This document shows positions 44,392 through 54,161 of a DNA stretch of 64,000 nucleotides, in pieces (positions within the stretch are counted from its first letter, which is position 1; the number at the start of each line of letters is the position of its first letter). The stretch is taken from the NCBI GenBank assembly GCA_963750195.1, contig CAVVPS010000016.1, forward strand, positions 806,001 to 870,000. The letters run 5' to 3'. This stretch comes from AP-15 sp963750195. Lineage in GTDB: Bacteria; Pseudomonadota; Alphaproteobacteria; ATCC43930; CGMCC-115725. The position numbers were made by a program, and so were the translations under genes. The notes beneath the pieces are model-generated. The model did not search any database, was not told the origin of the DNA, and saw only the letters and a list, made by a program, of their open reading frames with translations.

Positions 44392-46340
44392 TCAGCGGGC
44401 AAGATCGCTGACCAGCGAAAACGCCGAGTTGCGGCCGACTTGCCCGCGATAAACCTGCAAGTTTTCCAGCACGCGCTGCACGTAAAGCCGTGTCTCGTCG
44501 ATCGGGATGGTTTCGATCCAGTCGACCATGTCGATGTTGCCGCCGCGGGGGTCGCCATACTCGGCAAGCCACTGTCGAACCCGACCGGGGCCAGCATTGT
44601 AGGAAGCGATCGCCAGCGCGTAGGACCCGCCGAAATCATCGATCAAGTGTTCTAGGTAGCCACGTCCGAGGGTGACATTGTAAAGGCCGTCAGTGGTCAG
44701 CCTAGGGATCGATAACGGCAATTGCAGATTGTTGGCGATAAAGCTCGCCGTCGCCGGCATTAATTGCATCAGTCCGCGCGCCCCGGCGGGGCTCAGCGCG
44801 TCAGGCTCAAACGCGCTTTCCTGACGCACGATCGCGAAGAGGAGCGCGGGTTCGGTATTGCCGCCGCTGGGCAGCGCGACCGTCGGATAGCCGTGGATCA
44901 TTAGCGGCGTGCCGGCCACAATCGCGCGCTTGGCCACCGCTATCGCCAGATCGATGCGCCCGTACTGCTCGGCCAAGGCGGCGAGCATGGCGAATTGGGT
45001 CGGGTTGTTGGCGCTGTCCGCCAAATGCAGTAGGAATGCCTTGCTATGCGCACGATCGCCGAGCACAAAAAAGATCTGCGTGGCGCGCACGACCTCATCG
45101 CTGTTGAAATCGGCACGCTCTGCCGCTGTCGGGACGGGTTCGGGAACCGGGTGCGGCGGCGCGTCGTCGCCGAGCTGATGAGCGGCGAGCTGGCCGTAAA
45201 ATGTGGCCATATGCTCGGCTCCGGCGGCGTACCATTTCCGCGCCAAATCGGATTTCGCCTCGACCTCGGCCGCGCGCCCTCCCCAATACCCGGCGCGCGC
45301 CTTGGCATAGGGCGTGTCGCACGGGTCAGGACTCGCGAGAAATGGTCAAAGGCGAGCGAGGGCTGTTTCATATAACGCAGCGCGATATAGCCCAGCAGAA
45401 ACTCGGCGTCGGAGTACGCGTTGCCTTCGAGCACACCATGCTGCCCGGCGATGCGGTAGGCGAGATCGGCGTTTCCGGAGGCGAGCACCCGCCGGGCGAT
45501 GATCTGACGCTCATGCCACCATGCCGCGGGCCGCAGCGGGTCACCCGGGTTGGCCTGGAAAATCGCGACCGCGGTGTCGGTCATATCCCGCTCCCGCTGC
45601 CAGCGCACTTCCGAGTAGAGGAGCCCGGAATCCGTGCGCAACGGAGCCGGAACGTGGGCGACGAGCATGCCGGCGGCAGGGACTTGCAGGTTAAGCGCCA
45701 GTCGCGCTTCGGCCAAAGCCCGGTAGTCCGGCGGCACTCGTACCAGCAAGCGCCGAGCCGCCTCGGTCTTCTCATCCCACAACAGGCGGTCGAGCCGCCT
45801 TTTGTCGTCCTCCGCGCGGATTGCGGTGGAATGCTTGGAGAGAAAGCTTTTCTCGTCGAGCGCGTTGAAATCGGCGTCGACCCAAGCCCGGCGCAGTGCC
45901 GCCGTTCCGCCGGCGAGATCGCCCGCGTTCAGCAGAATTTCGGCCGCGCGGACCTGTCCAGCGGCGGTAAGCGGCGGATACCGCTTTAGCCAGTCACCAG
46001 CGACCGCGTCGGTTTCACCGGACAGGGCTTCCTCGGCGTGCTTTCGAAGCGCTTTTTGGTGCGGCCAATCCGAGTTCTTTTCGATGAAGTCGGCGATGTC
46101 GACAAAGCGCCCAGGGGCACCGGGGCTGGCGTAATCGAGCCAGCGCAGCATCTTGAGCGGGAGCGGGTCTTTAATCGGAGCGGCATCGGCGTAGGCCCGG
46201 TTCCAATCGCCCGCTTGCGCAGCGGCGAGCACTGCACGGGTCGCGCCGAAATCGGTGTCGGAGAGCCCTTGAGCCTGCGCCGCGCCGGCGGCGGCGAGCG
46301 CCAAGACGAAGGACAGCACCAAGCTATTTAACGAGGGCAA
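44392..46340 (-). CDS. Soluble lytic murein transglycosylase, one frameshift
   Basis: Slt-type enzyme that cleaves the glycan chain of peptidoglycan. The signal peptide is LNSLVLSFVLALAAAGAAQAQ. A long superhelical region follows. The catalytic domain is in the second frame: FAIVRQESAFEPDALSPAGARGLMQLMPATA (catalytic Glu in RQESAF) and IASYNAGPGRVRQWL. The frame breaks near 45315, where SRVLTRA should continue TPYAKARAGYWGGRAAEVEA. One base repairs it. It is transcribed divergently from dapA with a 177-base gap. Confidence 0.88.
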
Positions 46341-46517
46341 GGTTGGCCCCCCTTCCTTGCCGGGTCATAGATCAGGCAAAAGTCATTAAGGGGTTTCGTC
46401 AGGAGGGGCAAGCGTCGGCGACGATGCACGGTGGGGTCGGTCTGCCACCGGCAATGTTGAAGCCCGCGCTCACGAAGACTATCGTGGCTTGCCGAGGCTG
46501 CCATCCGGGAGGAAACG

Positions 46518-47393
46518 ATGTTTAAGGGATCGCTCGTTGCGCTGGTCACGCCGTTCCAAAACGGAGGCGTCGACGAGAGCGCATTTCAGGAGCTGGTATC
46601 GTGGCAGGTCGGACAGGGCACGCAAGGCTTGGTTCCGTGCGGCACTACCGGCGAATCTCCAGCGCTCCACGATAACGAGCATAGACGGGTGATCGCGCTA
46701 TGCGTGGAGGCGGCGAACGGCAAGGTTCCGGTGATCGCCGGAACGGGCACAAATTCGACCGACCACACGATCGCGCTGACGCGACAGGCCAAGGCCGCCG
46801 GCGCCGATGCTGCGCTGATCGTCTGCCCCTATTACAACAAGCCGACGCAAGAGGGGCTATATCAGCATTTCAAGGCGGTTCATGACGCGGTCGACCTGCC
46901 GATCGTGATCTACAACATTCCCGGCCGCTCGGCGGTCGACATGAGCAATGCGACGATGGCGCGGTTGGCTAAATTGCCCAACATAGTCGGCGTCAAAGAC
47001 GCGACCAATGACCTCGCCCGGCCGCTGCGCATGCGGGTCGAGATCGGTGCGGAATTCTCGCTGCTGTCAGGCGAGGACGCGACCGCCGTCGCTTATCTCG
47101 CGCAAGGCGGCGATGGGTGCATTTCGGTCACCGCCAATGTCGCGCCGCGGCTACTCGCCGAAATGCACGAGGCCTGGCAGAAGGGTGAAGTCGAAACCGT
47201 GCGCCGTATCAACGAGCGTCTGATTCCGCTGCACGATGCACTGTTCGCCGAGACCAGCCCGGCCCCGGTCAAATACGCCGCCTCGCTGCTTGGCAAGTGC
47301 GAGCCGATTGTGCGCCAGCCGCTGTGGCAAACCATGCCCGAGACGCAGGACCGGGTGGCAAGGGCGATGCGCGGCGCTGGCCTCCTGAACTAA
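46518..47393 (+). CDS. dapA: 4-hydroxy-tetrahydrodipicolinate synthase
   Basis: DapA condenses pyruvate and aspartate semialdehyde on the lysine/diaminopimelate path. The 291-residue barrel has PCGTTGESPAL, PYYNKPTQEGLYQHF (catalytic Tyr) and the Schiff-base Lys in NIVGVKDATND. The GGAGG site is 7 bases before the ATG. It is followed at once by smpB. Confidence 0.96.
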   Translation: MFKGSLVALVTPFQNGGVDESAFQELVSWQVGQGTQGLVPCGTTGESPALHDNEHRRVIALCVEAANGKVPVIAGTGTNSTDHTIALTRQAKAAGADAALIVCPYYNKPTQEGLYQHFKAVHDAVDLPIVIYNIPGRSAVDMSNATMARLAKLPNIVGVKDATNDLARPLRMRVEIGAEFSLLSGEDATAVAYLAQGGDGCISVTANVAPRLLAEMHEAWQKGEVETVRRINERLIPLHDALFAETSPAPVKYAASLLGKCEPIVRQPLWQTMPETQDRVARAMRGAGLLN

Positions 47394-47407
47394 AGCACGA
47401 GCGCGCG

Positions 47408-47872
47408 GTGAGGGCGGCCGATCGCTATGTTGCGCAGAACCGGCGCGCCCGCCACGATTATGTGATCGAGGATACGCTCGAGGCGGGGCTCGTCCTGTAC
47501 GGCACCGAGGTCAAGGTGTTGCGAAAGGGCCAGGCCAGTATCGCCGAGGCCTATGCCGACGAAAGTGGTGGCGAGCTGTTCCTCGTCAATGCCAATATTC
47601 CTGAATACGCCTCCTCGGCGCATTTCAACCATGAGCCGCGGCGACCGCGAAAGCTGTTGCTGCATCGCAAGGAGGTGAACCGGCTGCTGGGCGCGATTCG
47701 CCGTGAGGGGGTGACGGTTGTTCCCCTGTCGATCTATTTCAACGAGCGAGGCCGGGCCAAAATCGCGCTCGGCCTCGCCCGCGGCAAGCGCAAGGGCGAC
47801 AAGCGCGAGGCCGAAAAGGCGCGCGACTGGCAGCGCAGCCGCGCCCGCATCCTGCGCGAGCGTAATGCCTGA
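47408..47872 (+). CDS. smpB: SsrA-binding protein SmpB
   Basis: SmpB binds tmRNA to rescue stalled ribosomes. From the GTG at 47408: RYVAQNRRARHDYVIEDTLEAGLVLYGTEVK, then FNHEPRRPRKLLLHRKEVNRL and the basic C-terminal tail KRKGDKREAEKARDWQRSRA that enters the mRNA channel. No tmRNA gene is visible in the window. The start is 15 bases after dapA. Confidence 0.93.
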   Translation: MRAADRYVAQNRRARHDYVIEDTLEAGLVLYGTEVKVLRKGQASIAEAYADESGGELFLVNANIPEYASSAHFNHEPRRPRKLLLHRKEVNRLLGAIRREGVTVVPLSIYFNERGRAKIALGLARGKRKGDKREAEKARDWQRSRARILRERNA

Positions 47873-47879
47873 TTTCGGG

Positions 47880-48639
47880 TCAAAAATGGATCTCATATTC
47901 GGCCTGCCACCGCCAAGTAACTAGCGGCGCCCATGGTCTTATCCCGAATAGGACGCCGCCATTCCATTTGAGGGTGCCGGGACCGATGTTATTGATGGTG
48001 CCGAACAGCTGCGGGCCGATACGGTTGTCCTGTGGCCATCCCGAGTTGAATTCGGGAAAGCTGCTCGGCTGCCCGTAGGCCTGGAACCCCGGTTCGATCG
48101 GCGTCCCAAGGGCAATGCGCGTTTCCCAGGCATAGAGAAAAGCCGGCCGCCCCGAGGCGTAATGCGCCAATATCCTTCTCCATGAACAGGTTGACGGTAT
48201 TGATGGTCTCAAAAATCTCCTTGCGGAAAATCGGTCCAAACGTGGTCTCGTTGGGAGTATCAGCAAGCGTGGTCTTTCCGAATTCGGCAAAAAATCCGGC
48301 GTCCAGCCAATATTGTCCGCGTTCCGTAAATTGAAAAATATTCTCCCAGGTCACCTGACTGAAATGGATTGACTGGCCGGGCCCGGCGTCGCGCTGCTGC
48401 TCCAATTCGAGTTCGGTCCGCCAAAAACCGTTGACGCCGTATTCGAATTCTTGGGCTGAGCTTAATTCGCCGTTGTGGGCGGCGAGAGGGTCGTGGCCAT
48501 AATCGCCGAGGGGCTCGATCGCAAACTCGCCGGTTTCGGCGTCGGGATATTGGACTTTGAAATCGGCCAAGGCGGGAACCACGAGTGGCCAGGCCGAGGA
48601 TAGCGCCAGCGAAAATGGACCAGACGTAACGCGACGCAT
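47880..48639 (-). CDS. Secreted/outer-membrane-type protein of unknown function, one frameshift
   Basis: After a signal-like N-terminus (LALSSAWPLVVPALA), the text is strand-rich with aromatic residues: FWRTELELEQQ, WENIFQFTERGQYWLDAGFFAEFG, FETINTVNLFMEKDIG. After a break near 48165 it continues YAWETRIALGTPIEPGFQAYG and ends VTWRWQAEYEIHF, a C-terminal Phe as in outer-membrane barrels. I do not recognise the family. It lies downstream of the cupredoxin/FTR1 genes on the same strand and may belong with them. Confidence 0.6.
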
Positions 48640-48717
48640 TCGCATCTCCGCGCACAAAGTTCATGCTGCACGAGACAGAACCGAAGTCTGCGTGCTGCTG
48701 GCCGAAGGACGAGCTAA

Positions 48718-49560
48718 ATGGAGGCAGTCGCCGCCGGCTCGATCCGGCGAACCTCACCGGTCCGCGCCCGAGTACCCACATCAAGGTGCCGATGACAAGA
48801 AGAGTCGCAAGGTAGAACACCACCTGGATCCCCGCCGGCTGCGCTGAATAGCCGATCAGCACATGCAGCAGTAACCCCAGCATGCTGTTCTCGGTCAGGA
48901 TAGAGGACGTATTCCAGAGATCATTGCCAAGTGCCGGCAACAGGTTGGCTTGCATCAAAAAGGCTGCACCCTGGGAAGCCATGCCGGCGGCGAGCAGCAA
49001 AATGAGCCAGCTCGTGACCGTGAACAGCCGCCGTAGCGGGATGGCGAGAAGCCCGAAGGTAAATTAGCCCGCCGATCGCCGCACCACCAGCAGCCCGAGA
49101 ATTCCGCCGGCCAACATACTAAGGCCGCCCGCGCCCGAGCTGATCGCAATGCCGTAGAGAAAGAGCACGATCTCCGAGCCTTCACGCAATACCGCGATCC
49201 CGACGACCAGCGCTAGTGCATAAAGCGGTCGGGTTCCCCCCGCACTGCCTTGCCCAGCGCGCCAGCAGCTACGGCCAACTCGCGCCCGTGGCGGTTCATC
49301 CAGATGTTGTGCCAGCCGAGCATTGCCACAGCGGTGAACAAGATCGTCGCGTTGAACAGCTCCTGACCGATGCCGTTGACTGCCGCGGCGATGGCGCTGG
49401 CGCAGAGCGCGACGATTGCCGCGCCGATGACGCCTGCGGCTACTCCGCCGGTCACCCACGTGCCGCGCCGCGGCACGCCCTGGCTCGCAGCTAACACGAT
49501 GCCGACGACAAGCGACGCCTCGAGGACCTCGCGAAAGACGATGATTGCGGCCGTCAGCAT
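48718..49560 (-). pseudogene. FTR1-type high-affinity iron permease, three frameshifts
   Basis: The permease imports ferric iron. Pieces in three frames line up: MLTAAIIVFREVLEASLVVGI (first iron motif), then PLYALALVVGIAVLREGSEIVLFLYG (second REGxE motif), then LAIPLRRLFTVTSWLILLL and SMLGLLLHVLIGYSAQPAGIQ. Breaks lie near 49240 (a run of six C), 49095 and 49060. The 3' end is unclear; a TAG near 48718 in a shifted frame is a likely end. With breaks also in the two neighbouring genes, this operon is either decaying or badly resolved. Confidence 0.8.
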
Positions 49561-49571
49561 GTCAGCACTCG

Positions 49572-49899
49572 CTATTTTACGTTTAGATGGCCACGGGTCT
49601 GCGGATGGAGATCGTCGAAGAACTCATAGCTGCCCGGATCGAGGGGTCCGACAAAAACGATGATTTCCTGACCTGGGGTCACAAGCTTTTCGCGGTGAAA
49701 TTGAGTTACTTTCAAATTCCGAGGTGATCGGGTTCTCGTTGCGCACAACCAGCTTGACCTTGACCCCGGCGGGGATCTGAACCTCGCTTGGCACGAACTG
49801 ATTGTTCTTCAGCGTGATCGCGAAACTGGGATCGTCAGCGAGGGCGGAAGCCCCGGTGGTGAGAGCGAGCAGTGCTGTAACCCAGGCAATACGGCGCAT
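49572..49899 (-). CDS. Cupredoxin-type iron-uptake partner protein, one frameshift
   Basis: This small periplasmic cupredoxin has the signal peptide RIAWVTALLALTTGASALA and a FAITLKNNQFVPSEVQIPAGVKV strand region. After a break near 49697 it continues HREKLVTPGQEIIVFVGPL and ends YEFFDDLHPQTRGHLNVK. It resembles the cupredoxin_1 proteins (FtrB/EfeO-cupredoxin-like) encoded next to FTR1 permeases, which are thought to oxidise or hand over iron. It ends 11 bases before the FTR1 start. Confidence 0.75.
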
Positions 49900-49956
49900 C
49901 GAAACTCCGAAGTGAACTGCAAATGCGAACCCTTCGCAGAGTTGCTCAGTCGGGTT

Positions 49957-49971
49957 TGCGAATCAATCTCA
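49957..49971 (-). promoter_or_regulatory. Candidate Fur-type box upstream of the iron operon
   Basis: On the minus strand TGAGATT-G-ATTCGCA fits the 7-1-7 Fur consensus (TGATAAT-N-ATTATCA) at most half-site positions and lies about 58 bases before the cupredoxin start. This agrees with iron control of an FTR1 operon, but one 15-base match is weak evidence. Confidence 0.35.
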
Positions 49972-50026
49972 TAATGCCAGTGCGTTTCGCCACCGAGGTA
50001 TGCGCCGCACGCATCCCCTCGAATTC

Positions 50027-50677
50027 TCATGAGTCCAGCTGACTGAGAAGCGCGGCAAATACCGCCTCAAACATCGTCGGGGTCAGCTTTCCGGTATTGG
50101 TGTTGAGGCGCGAGCAATGGTAGCTGTCGGCTAGGAGCCTGCCGTCCGGGAGGAGATGGAGCGCGCCATGTGCGAAGCGAAACAGCGCGCGGCGCAGGCC
50201 GAGTGTGGCTAGGGCGGCGTCGTGGGCGACCGCGCCGAGCGCCAGAATCGCCCGGAGCCGCGGCATGGCCGCGATCTCAGCCGATAAAAAGCTGCGGCAC
50301 GCGGCGATCTCGCCGGGTTCGGGCCAATTCTGCGGCGGCACGCAACGCACCGCGTTGGTGATCCGCGCCCGGTACAGCGCCAGGGTGTCATCGGGCCGGG
50401 CGTCGTAATCACCCTCGGCCATGCCGAATTTTCGCAGCGTTGAATAGAGCAGTTCGCCGGCGTGGTCGCCGGTAAACGGGCGCCCCGTACGGTTCGCTCC
50501 TCTCAGACCCGGGGCCAGACCGATGATCAGCAGTTCCGCCCCGTCGTCGCCAAAAGGCGGGACCGGTGCGTTGAACCATTCGGGATGAGCCGCACGCTGC
50601 GCTTCGCGAAAGGCCGCAAGGCGCGGACAGAGCGGGCAATCGTGGGACGGCAGCACCGCCGGCGAAGGCCTGCTCAC
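50027..50677 (-). CDS. Uracil-DNA glycosylase, family 5 (UdgB-like)
   Basis: Removes uracil or deaminated bases from DNA. The 216-residue protein shows GLAPGLRGANRTGRPFTGD, a family 5 motif 1, and LADSYHCSRLNTNTGKLT in place of the HPS motif. Cys in CPLCPRL near the N-terminus, with later Cys in NAVRCVPP and AACRSF, fit the 4Fe-4S cluster of this family. It overlaps the NYN gene by 4 bases. Confidence 0.88.
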   Translation of the reverse strand: MSRPSPAVLPSHDCPLCPRLAAFREAQRAAHPEWFNAPVPPFGDDGAELLIIGLAPGLRGANRTGRPFTGDHAGELLYSTLRKFGMAEGDYDARPDDTLALYRARITNAVRCVPPQNWPEPGEIAACRSFLSAEIAAMPRLRAILALGAVAHDAALATLGLRRALFRFAHGALHLLPDGRLLADSYHCSRLNTNTGKLTPTMFEAVFAALLSQLDS

Positions 50678-51255
50678 GCCTCGTCGACGGGTTCGGTGCG
50701 CGGACGTTGTACCTCCTCTCGCACGTGATGGTTTCGCATGATGTTCGGCGCCAGATCCTGTAGCTCGATGAAATTATCAGCCTGCCGACGCAGATCGTCC
50801 GACACCATCGGCGGCGAGGAACGGATCGTCGACACGACCGACACGCGCACACCGCGGCGCTGCACCGCCTCGACCAGCCGGCGAAAATCGCCGTCGCCGG
50901 AAAATAGGATCGCATGGTCGATGTATCGCGCCATTTCGAGCATGTCGATGGCCAGTTCGATATCCATGTTACCCTTGATCCGGCGCCGACCCATCGCGTC
51001 GGTAAATTCCTTGGTCGGCTTAGTCACCATCGCGTAGCCATTATAGTCGAGCCAATCAACGAGCGGCCGAATCGGCGAATACTCCTGGTCCTCGACTAGA
51101 GCAGTATAATAAAAAGCTCTAATTAGCCGTCCTTTGGTGCTGAACAGGTCAAGAAGCCGTCTATAATCGATATCGAAAGCAAGGCCTCGTGCTGCGGAAT
51201 AGAGGTTAGCACCATCGATGAATATCGCAATCCTCTCTTCTGGATAGAAAATCAT
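50674..51255 (-). CDS. NYN domain (LabA/DUF88-type) protein
   Basis: The 193-residue protein has a PIN-like NYN fold with the three acidic clusters AIFIDGANLY, KGNMDIELAIDML and ILFSGDGDFRRLV. Family members are predicted or proven RNases; LabA was first linked to circadian output in cyanobacteria. The start MIFYPEERIA was chosen since the fold begins there; the longer open frame is not convincing. It is co-translated with the uracil-DNA glycosylase. Confidence 0.85.
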   Translation of the reverse strand: MIFYPEERIAIFIDGANLYSAARGLAFDIDYRRLLDLFSTKGRLIRAFYYTALVEDQEYSPIRPLVDWLDYNGYAMVTKPTKEFTDAMGRRRIKGNMDIELAIDMLEMARYIDHAILFSGDGDFRRLVEAVQRRGVRVSVVSTIRSSPPMVSDDLRRQADNFIELQDLAPNIMRNHHVREEVQRPRTEPVDEA

Positions 51256-51810
51256 CGGGCATAATGCTCCATAAAGTGTGATAATAAAAGTGTCGTACAG
51301 GGCGCTGCGCCGGTCAAGGGCGACGTGCCCGCTTTGCGGCTGCGGCCAGCTATCAAATATCTGGTTCCTGATTTTCGGTAACTCTGGCGCGCTTGCCCAC
51401 TGGGCGCGAACCTCGTTCCGGGTTATGGCTCGCCGGCGCGGTCGAGCCGATTGCGGCCGTTGTGGCTGTCGGCTTGAAGCATGCCCCATCTCTAGTCTCG
51501 ACACCCGACTGGGCTCGCTCCGGCTGAGAATTCCTAAATTACCCTAAGGCTCATGCTTTACCCATCGCGGCCGCACAAACCAGCCGAGAAGACGTTGGCG
51601 ACAGCGGGCCGGTCCCGTACAACGAACGACAAGAGGATCCGCGGCACGGATGCAGCTGCTCGACAAAATATAGACGGCCGCGAGTTAGAGATGGTTGAGA
51701 GCCGTCGCGAGACCGAACCGCGAGCGAGTGTCGCGTCGACAGCCGCTACTCGGCCCACTATGTTCTGAGCGCCACTTTCCGACGCGGACGGGATGGCTGG
51801 AGAAATGAGT
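51256..51810. other. Intergenic stretch, divergent promoters presumed
   Basis: About 550 bases between the divergent NYN and hisS genes. Open frames here are short and lack family features. An A/T-rich stretch precedes the NYN start. I see no RNA gene, repeat or clear promoter pair. Confidence 0.5.
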
Positions 51811-53070
51811 ATGCAACCCTTGCAGCCGGCTCGCGGCACCCAGGATCTACTGCCCGAGGCGGCGCGGCGCCACCGGATGGTCAGTGAGACGGCACGCGCA
51901 GTGGTCGAGCTGTACGGTTTTGCTGAGATTGCGACACCGATCTTTGAGTTCACTGAGGTCTTCGCTCGCCCGATTGGAGAAACCACCGACATCGTCGCGA
52001 AAGAGATGTACACCTTTAAGGATCGCGGCGGCGAGGACGTTACCCTGCGCCCCGAGAACACCGCCGGGGTGGTGCGCGCGGTCCTCTCGAACGGCCTGAT
52101 CCAAAGCTCACCGTTGAAGTTTTTCTACAGTGGTCCGATGTTTCGTTACGAACGGCCGCAAAAAGGTCGATTTCGCCAGTTTCATCAGATCGGTGTCGAG
52201 CTAATCGGGGTTGCACAGGCCCAGGGTGACATCGAGGTCATCGCGCTCGGGAGCCGTATCCTCGACGCGCTCGGCGTCCGGCAACGCACCGTCCTAGAAC
52301 TCAACACGCTCGGTGATCCAGCAAGTCGAGCTGCCTATCGTGACGCGCTCGTTTCCTACTTTTCCGCGCATGCCTCGCAATTGTCTGAGGACAGCCTTCG
52401 CCGCCTCGATCGCAACCCATTACGAATTTTCGATTCGAAGGACGAGGCCGATCAGAGGGTCAGCGCTGAGGCGCCGACCTTGGCAGAATATCTGAACGCA
52501 GCTTCGAAAGATTTTTTCTCCCGAGTATGCGATGGGCTCGATCGGCTAGGCATCGGCTATAGCCTCAATCGACGTCTCGTACGAGGTCTTGATTACTACA
52601 GCCATTCAGCCTTCGAATTCGTCACGGCGGAGCTGGGCGCCCAGGGAACGGTGATGGGCGGCGGACGGTATGACGGACTGGCGGAGATGATGGGAGGGCC
52701 GGCGATCCCGGGAGTGGGCTGGGCCGCCGGTATCGAGCGGCTCGCCATGCTGATCGCGGAGCCGCCGCCGCCGCGGCGGCCGATCGCGGTAGTGCCGATC
52801 GGCGAGGCGGGAGAAGCGGCGGCACTAGCCTTAGCCGAGGTGCTGCGACACAATGGCTGTCCGGTAGACCTCGGCTATTCCGGGAACGTCGCCCGCCGCA
52901 TGCGACGGGCGAACCGGGTCAACGCACGCGTGGCGTTGCTGATTGGCGAGGACGAGATTGCGCGTAATGCCATCGCCCTGCGCGATCTTGACACCGGCGA
53001 ACAGAGCGACGTGCCGACGGACCTGTCGTTCGCCGAGTTGAGGGCACGACTGCAGGCTTTCTATAGCTGA
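51811..53070 (+). CDS. hisS: Histidyl-tRNA synthetase
   Basis: The 419-residue class II synthetase has PARGTQDLLPEAARR, motif 2 (FYSGPMFRYERPQKGRFRQF), the HisA loop RRLVRGLDYYSHSAFEF and motif 3 (GVGWAAGIERLAML). The ATG at 51811 lies 6 bases after CTGGAGAA; in-frame ATGs at 51793 and 51805 are alternatives. It is followed by prfA after 11 bases. Confidence 0.95.
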   Translation: MQPLQPARGTQDLLPEAARRHRMVSETARAVVELYGFAEIATPIFEFTEVFARPIGETTDIVAKEMYTFKDRGGEDVTLRPENTAGVVRAVLSNGLIQSSPLKFFYSGPMFRYERPQKGRFRQFHQIGVELIGVAQAQGDIEVIALGSRILDALGVRQRTVLELNTLGDPASRAAYRDALVSYFSAHASQLSEDSLRRLDRNPLRIFDSKDEADQRVSAEAPTLAEYLNAASKDFFSRVCDGLDRLGIGYSLNRRLVRGLDYYSHSAFEFVTAELGAQGTVMGGGRYDGLAEMMGGPAIPGVGWAAGIERLAMLIAEPPPPRRPIAVVPIGEAGEAAALALAEVLRHNGCPVDLGYSGNVARRMRRANRVNARVALLIGEDEIARNAIALRDLDTGEQSDVPTDLSFAELRARLQAFYS

Positions 53071-53081
53071 GCCGAGGCGGC

Positions 53082-54161
53082 ATGGAAGCCGGGTTGGAAT
53101 TGCGTCTGCAGCAGCTGGTTCGCCGGCATGCCGAACTGCGCGACGCGTTGAGCGACAGCGGACTGGGCGGCGCCGACTTCGCCCGATTATCTAAGGAATA
53201 CAGCGATCTGACCCCGATTGTCGATGGCGTCGATGCACTCGGTCGGGCCCGCGGCGAGCTCGCTTCGCTCACTGAAATGGCACGATCGACGGAAGACGGG
53301 GAATTGAAGGCGCTCGCCGAGGAGGAGCTGCAGTCTTTGCGCGAGCGGCTGCCGACCCTGGAGAGTAGGGTCAAGCTGGCGCTGCTTCCCAAGGACGCCG
53401 ACGATGCGCGTAACGCGATCCTTGAACTTCGTGCCGGCACTGGCGGTGAGGAAGCCGCGCTGTTCGCGGCCGATCTCTTTCGCATGTATCAGCGTTATGC
53501 CGCGTTGCGCGGCTGGCGGTTCGAGATCCTCGATCTCTCCGAAACCGGTCTCGGCGGATTTAAGGAAGCAAGTGCTACGATTAGCGGGCACGACGTGTTC
53601 GCCCGGCTCAAATTCGAATCTGGAGTGCACCGTGTCCAACGCGTGCCCGAGACCGAGGCAGGCGGCCGCATCCACACCTCCGCGGCCACTGTGGCGGTTC
53701 TGCCCGAGGCGGAGGAGGTCGATGTCAGGATCGACGACAAGGATCTGCGCATCGATGTCTTCCGCGCCAGCGGGCCTGGCGGTCAGTCGGTTAATACGAC
53801 CGATAGTGCGGTGCGGATCACCCATTTGCCGACTGGGCTCGTGGTCATTCAGCAGGACGAGAAATCGCAGCATAAGAACAAGGCCCGAGCGCTGAAGGTG
53901 CTACGGTCACGTCTTTATGAGATGGAGCGGCGAGTGCGTGATAATGCCCGTGCCGCAGAGCGCAAGAGTCAGGTCGGCAGCGGTGATCGATCGGAGCGCA
54001 TCCGCACCTACAATTTTCCGCAGGGTCGGGTGACCGACCATCGGATAAACTTGACGCTATACAAATTAGACAAGGTGATGGGCGGCGAGGCTTTGGATGA
54101 GATCATCGACGCGATTCTAGCCGAGGATCAAGCGGCAAGATTGGCAGCGGTGGAGGATTGA
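53082..54161 (+). CDS. prfA: Peptide chain release factor 1
   Basis: RF1 ends translation at UAA and UAG. The GGQ motif is in RASGPGGQSVNTTDSAV and the codon-recognition tripeptide region reads RVPETEAGGRIHTSA, where E. coli has PAT. The 359-residue length is normal. The PrmC methyltransferase that modifies the GGQ Gln follows with an ATTGA overlap. Confidence 0.96.
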   Translation: MEAGLELRLQQLVRRHAELRDALSDSGLGGADFARLSKEYSDLTPIVDGVDALGRARGELASLTEMARSTEDGELKALAEEELQSLRERLPTLESRVKLALLPKDADDARNAILELRAGTGGEEAALFAADLFRMYQRYAALRGWRFEILDLSETGLGGFKEASATISGHDVFARLKFESGVHRVQRVPETEAGGRIHTSAATVAVLPEAEEVDVRIDDKDLRIDVFRASGPGGQSVNTTDSAVRITHLPTGLVVIQQDEKSQHKNKARALKVLRSRLYEMERRVRDNARAAERKSQVGSGDRSERIRTYNFPQGRVTDHRINLTLYKLDKVMGGEALDEIIDAILAEDQAARLAAVED

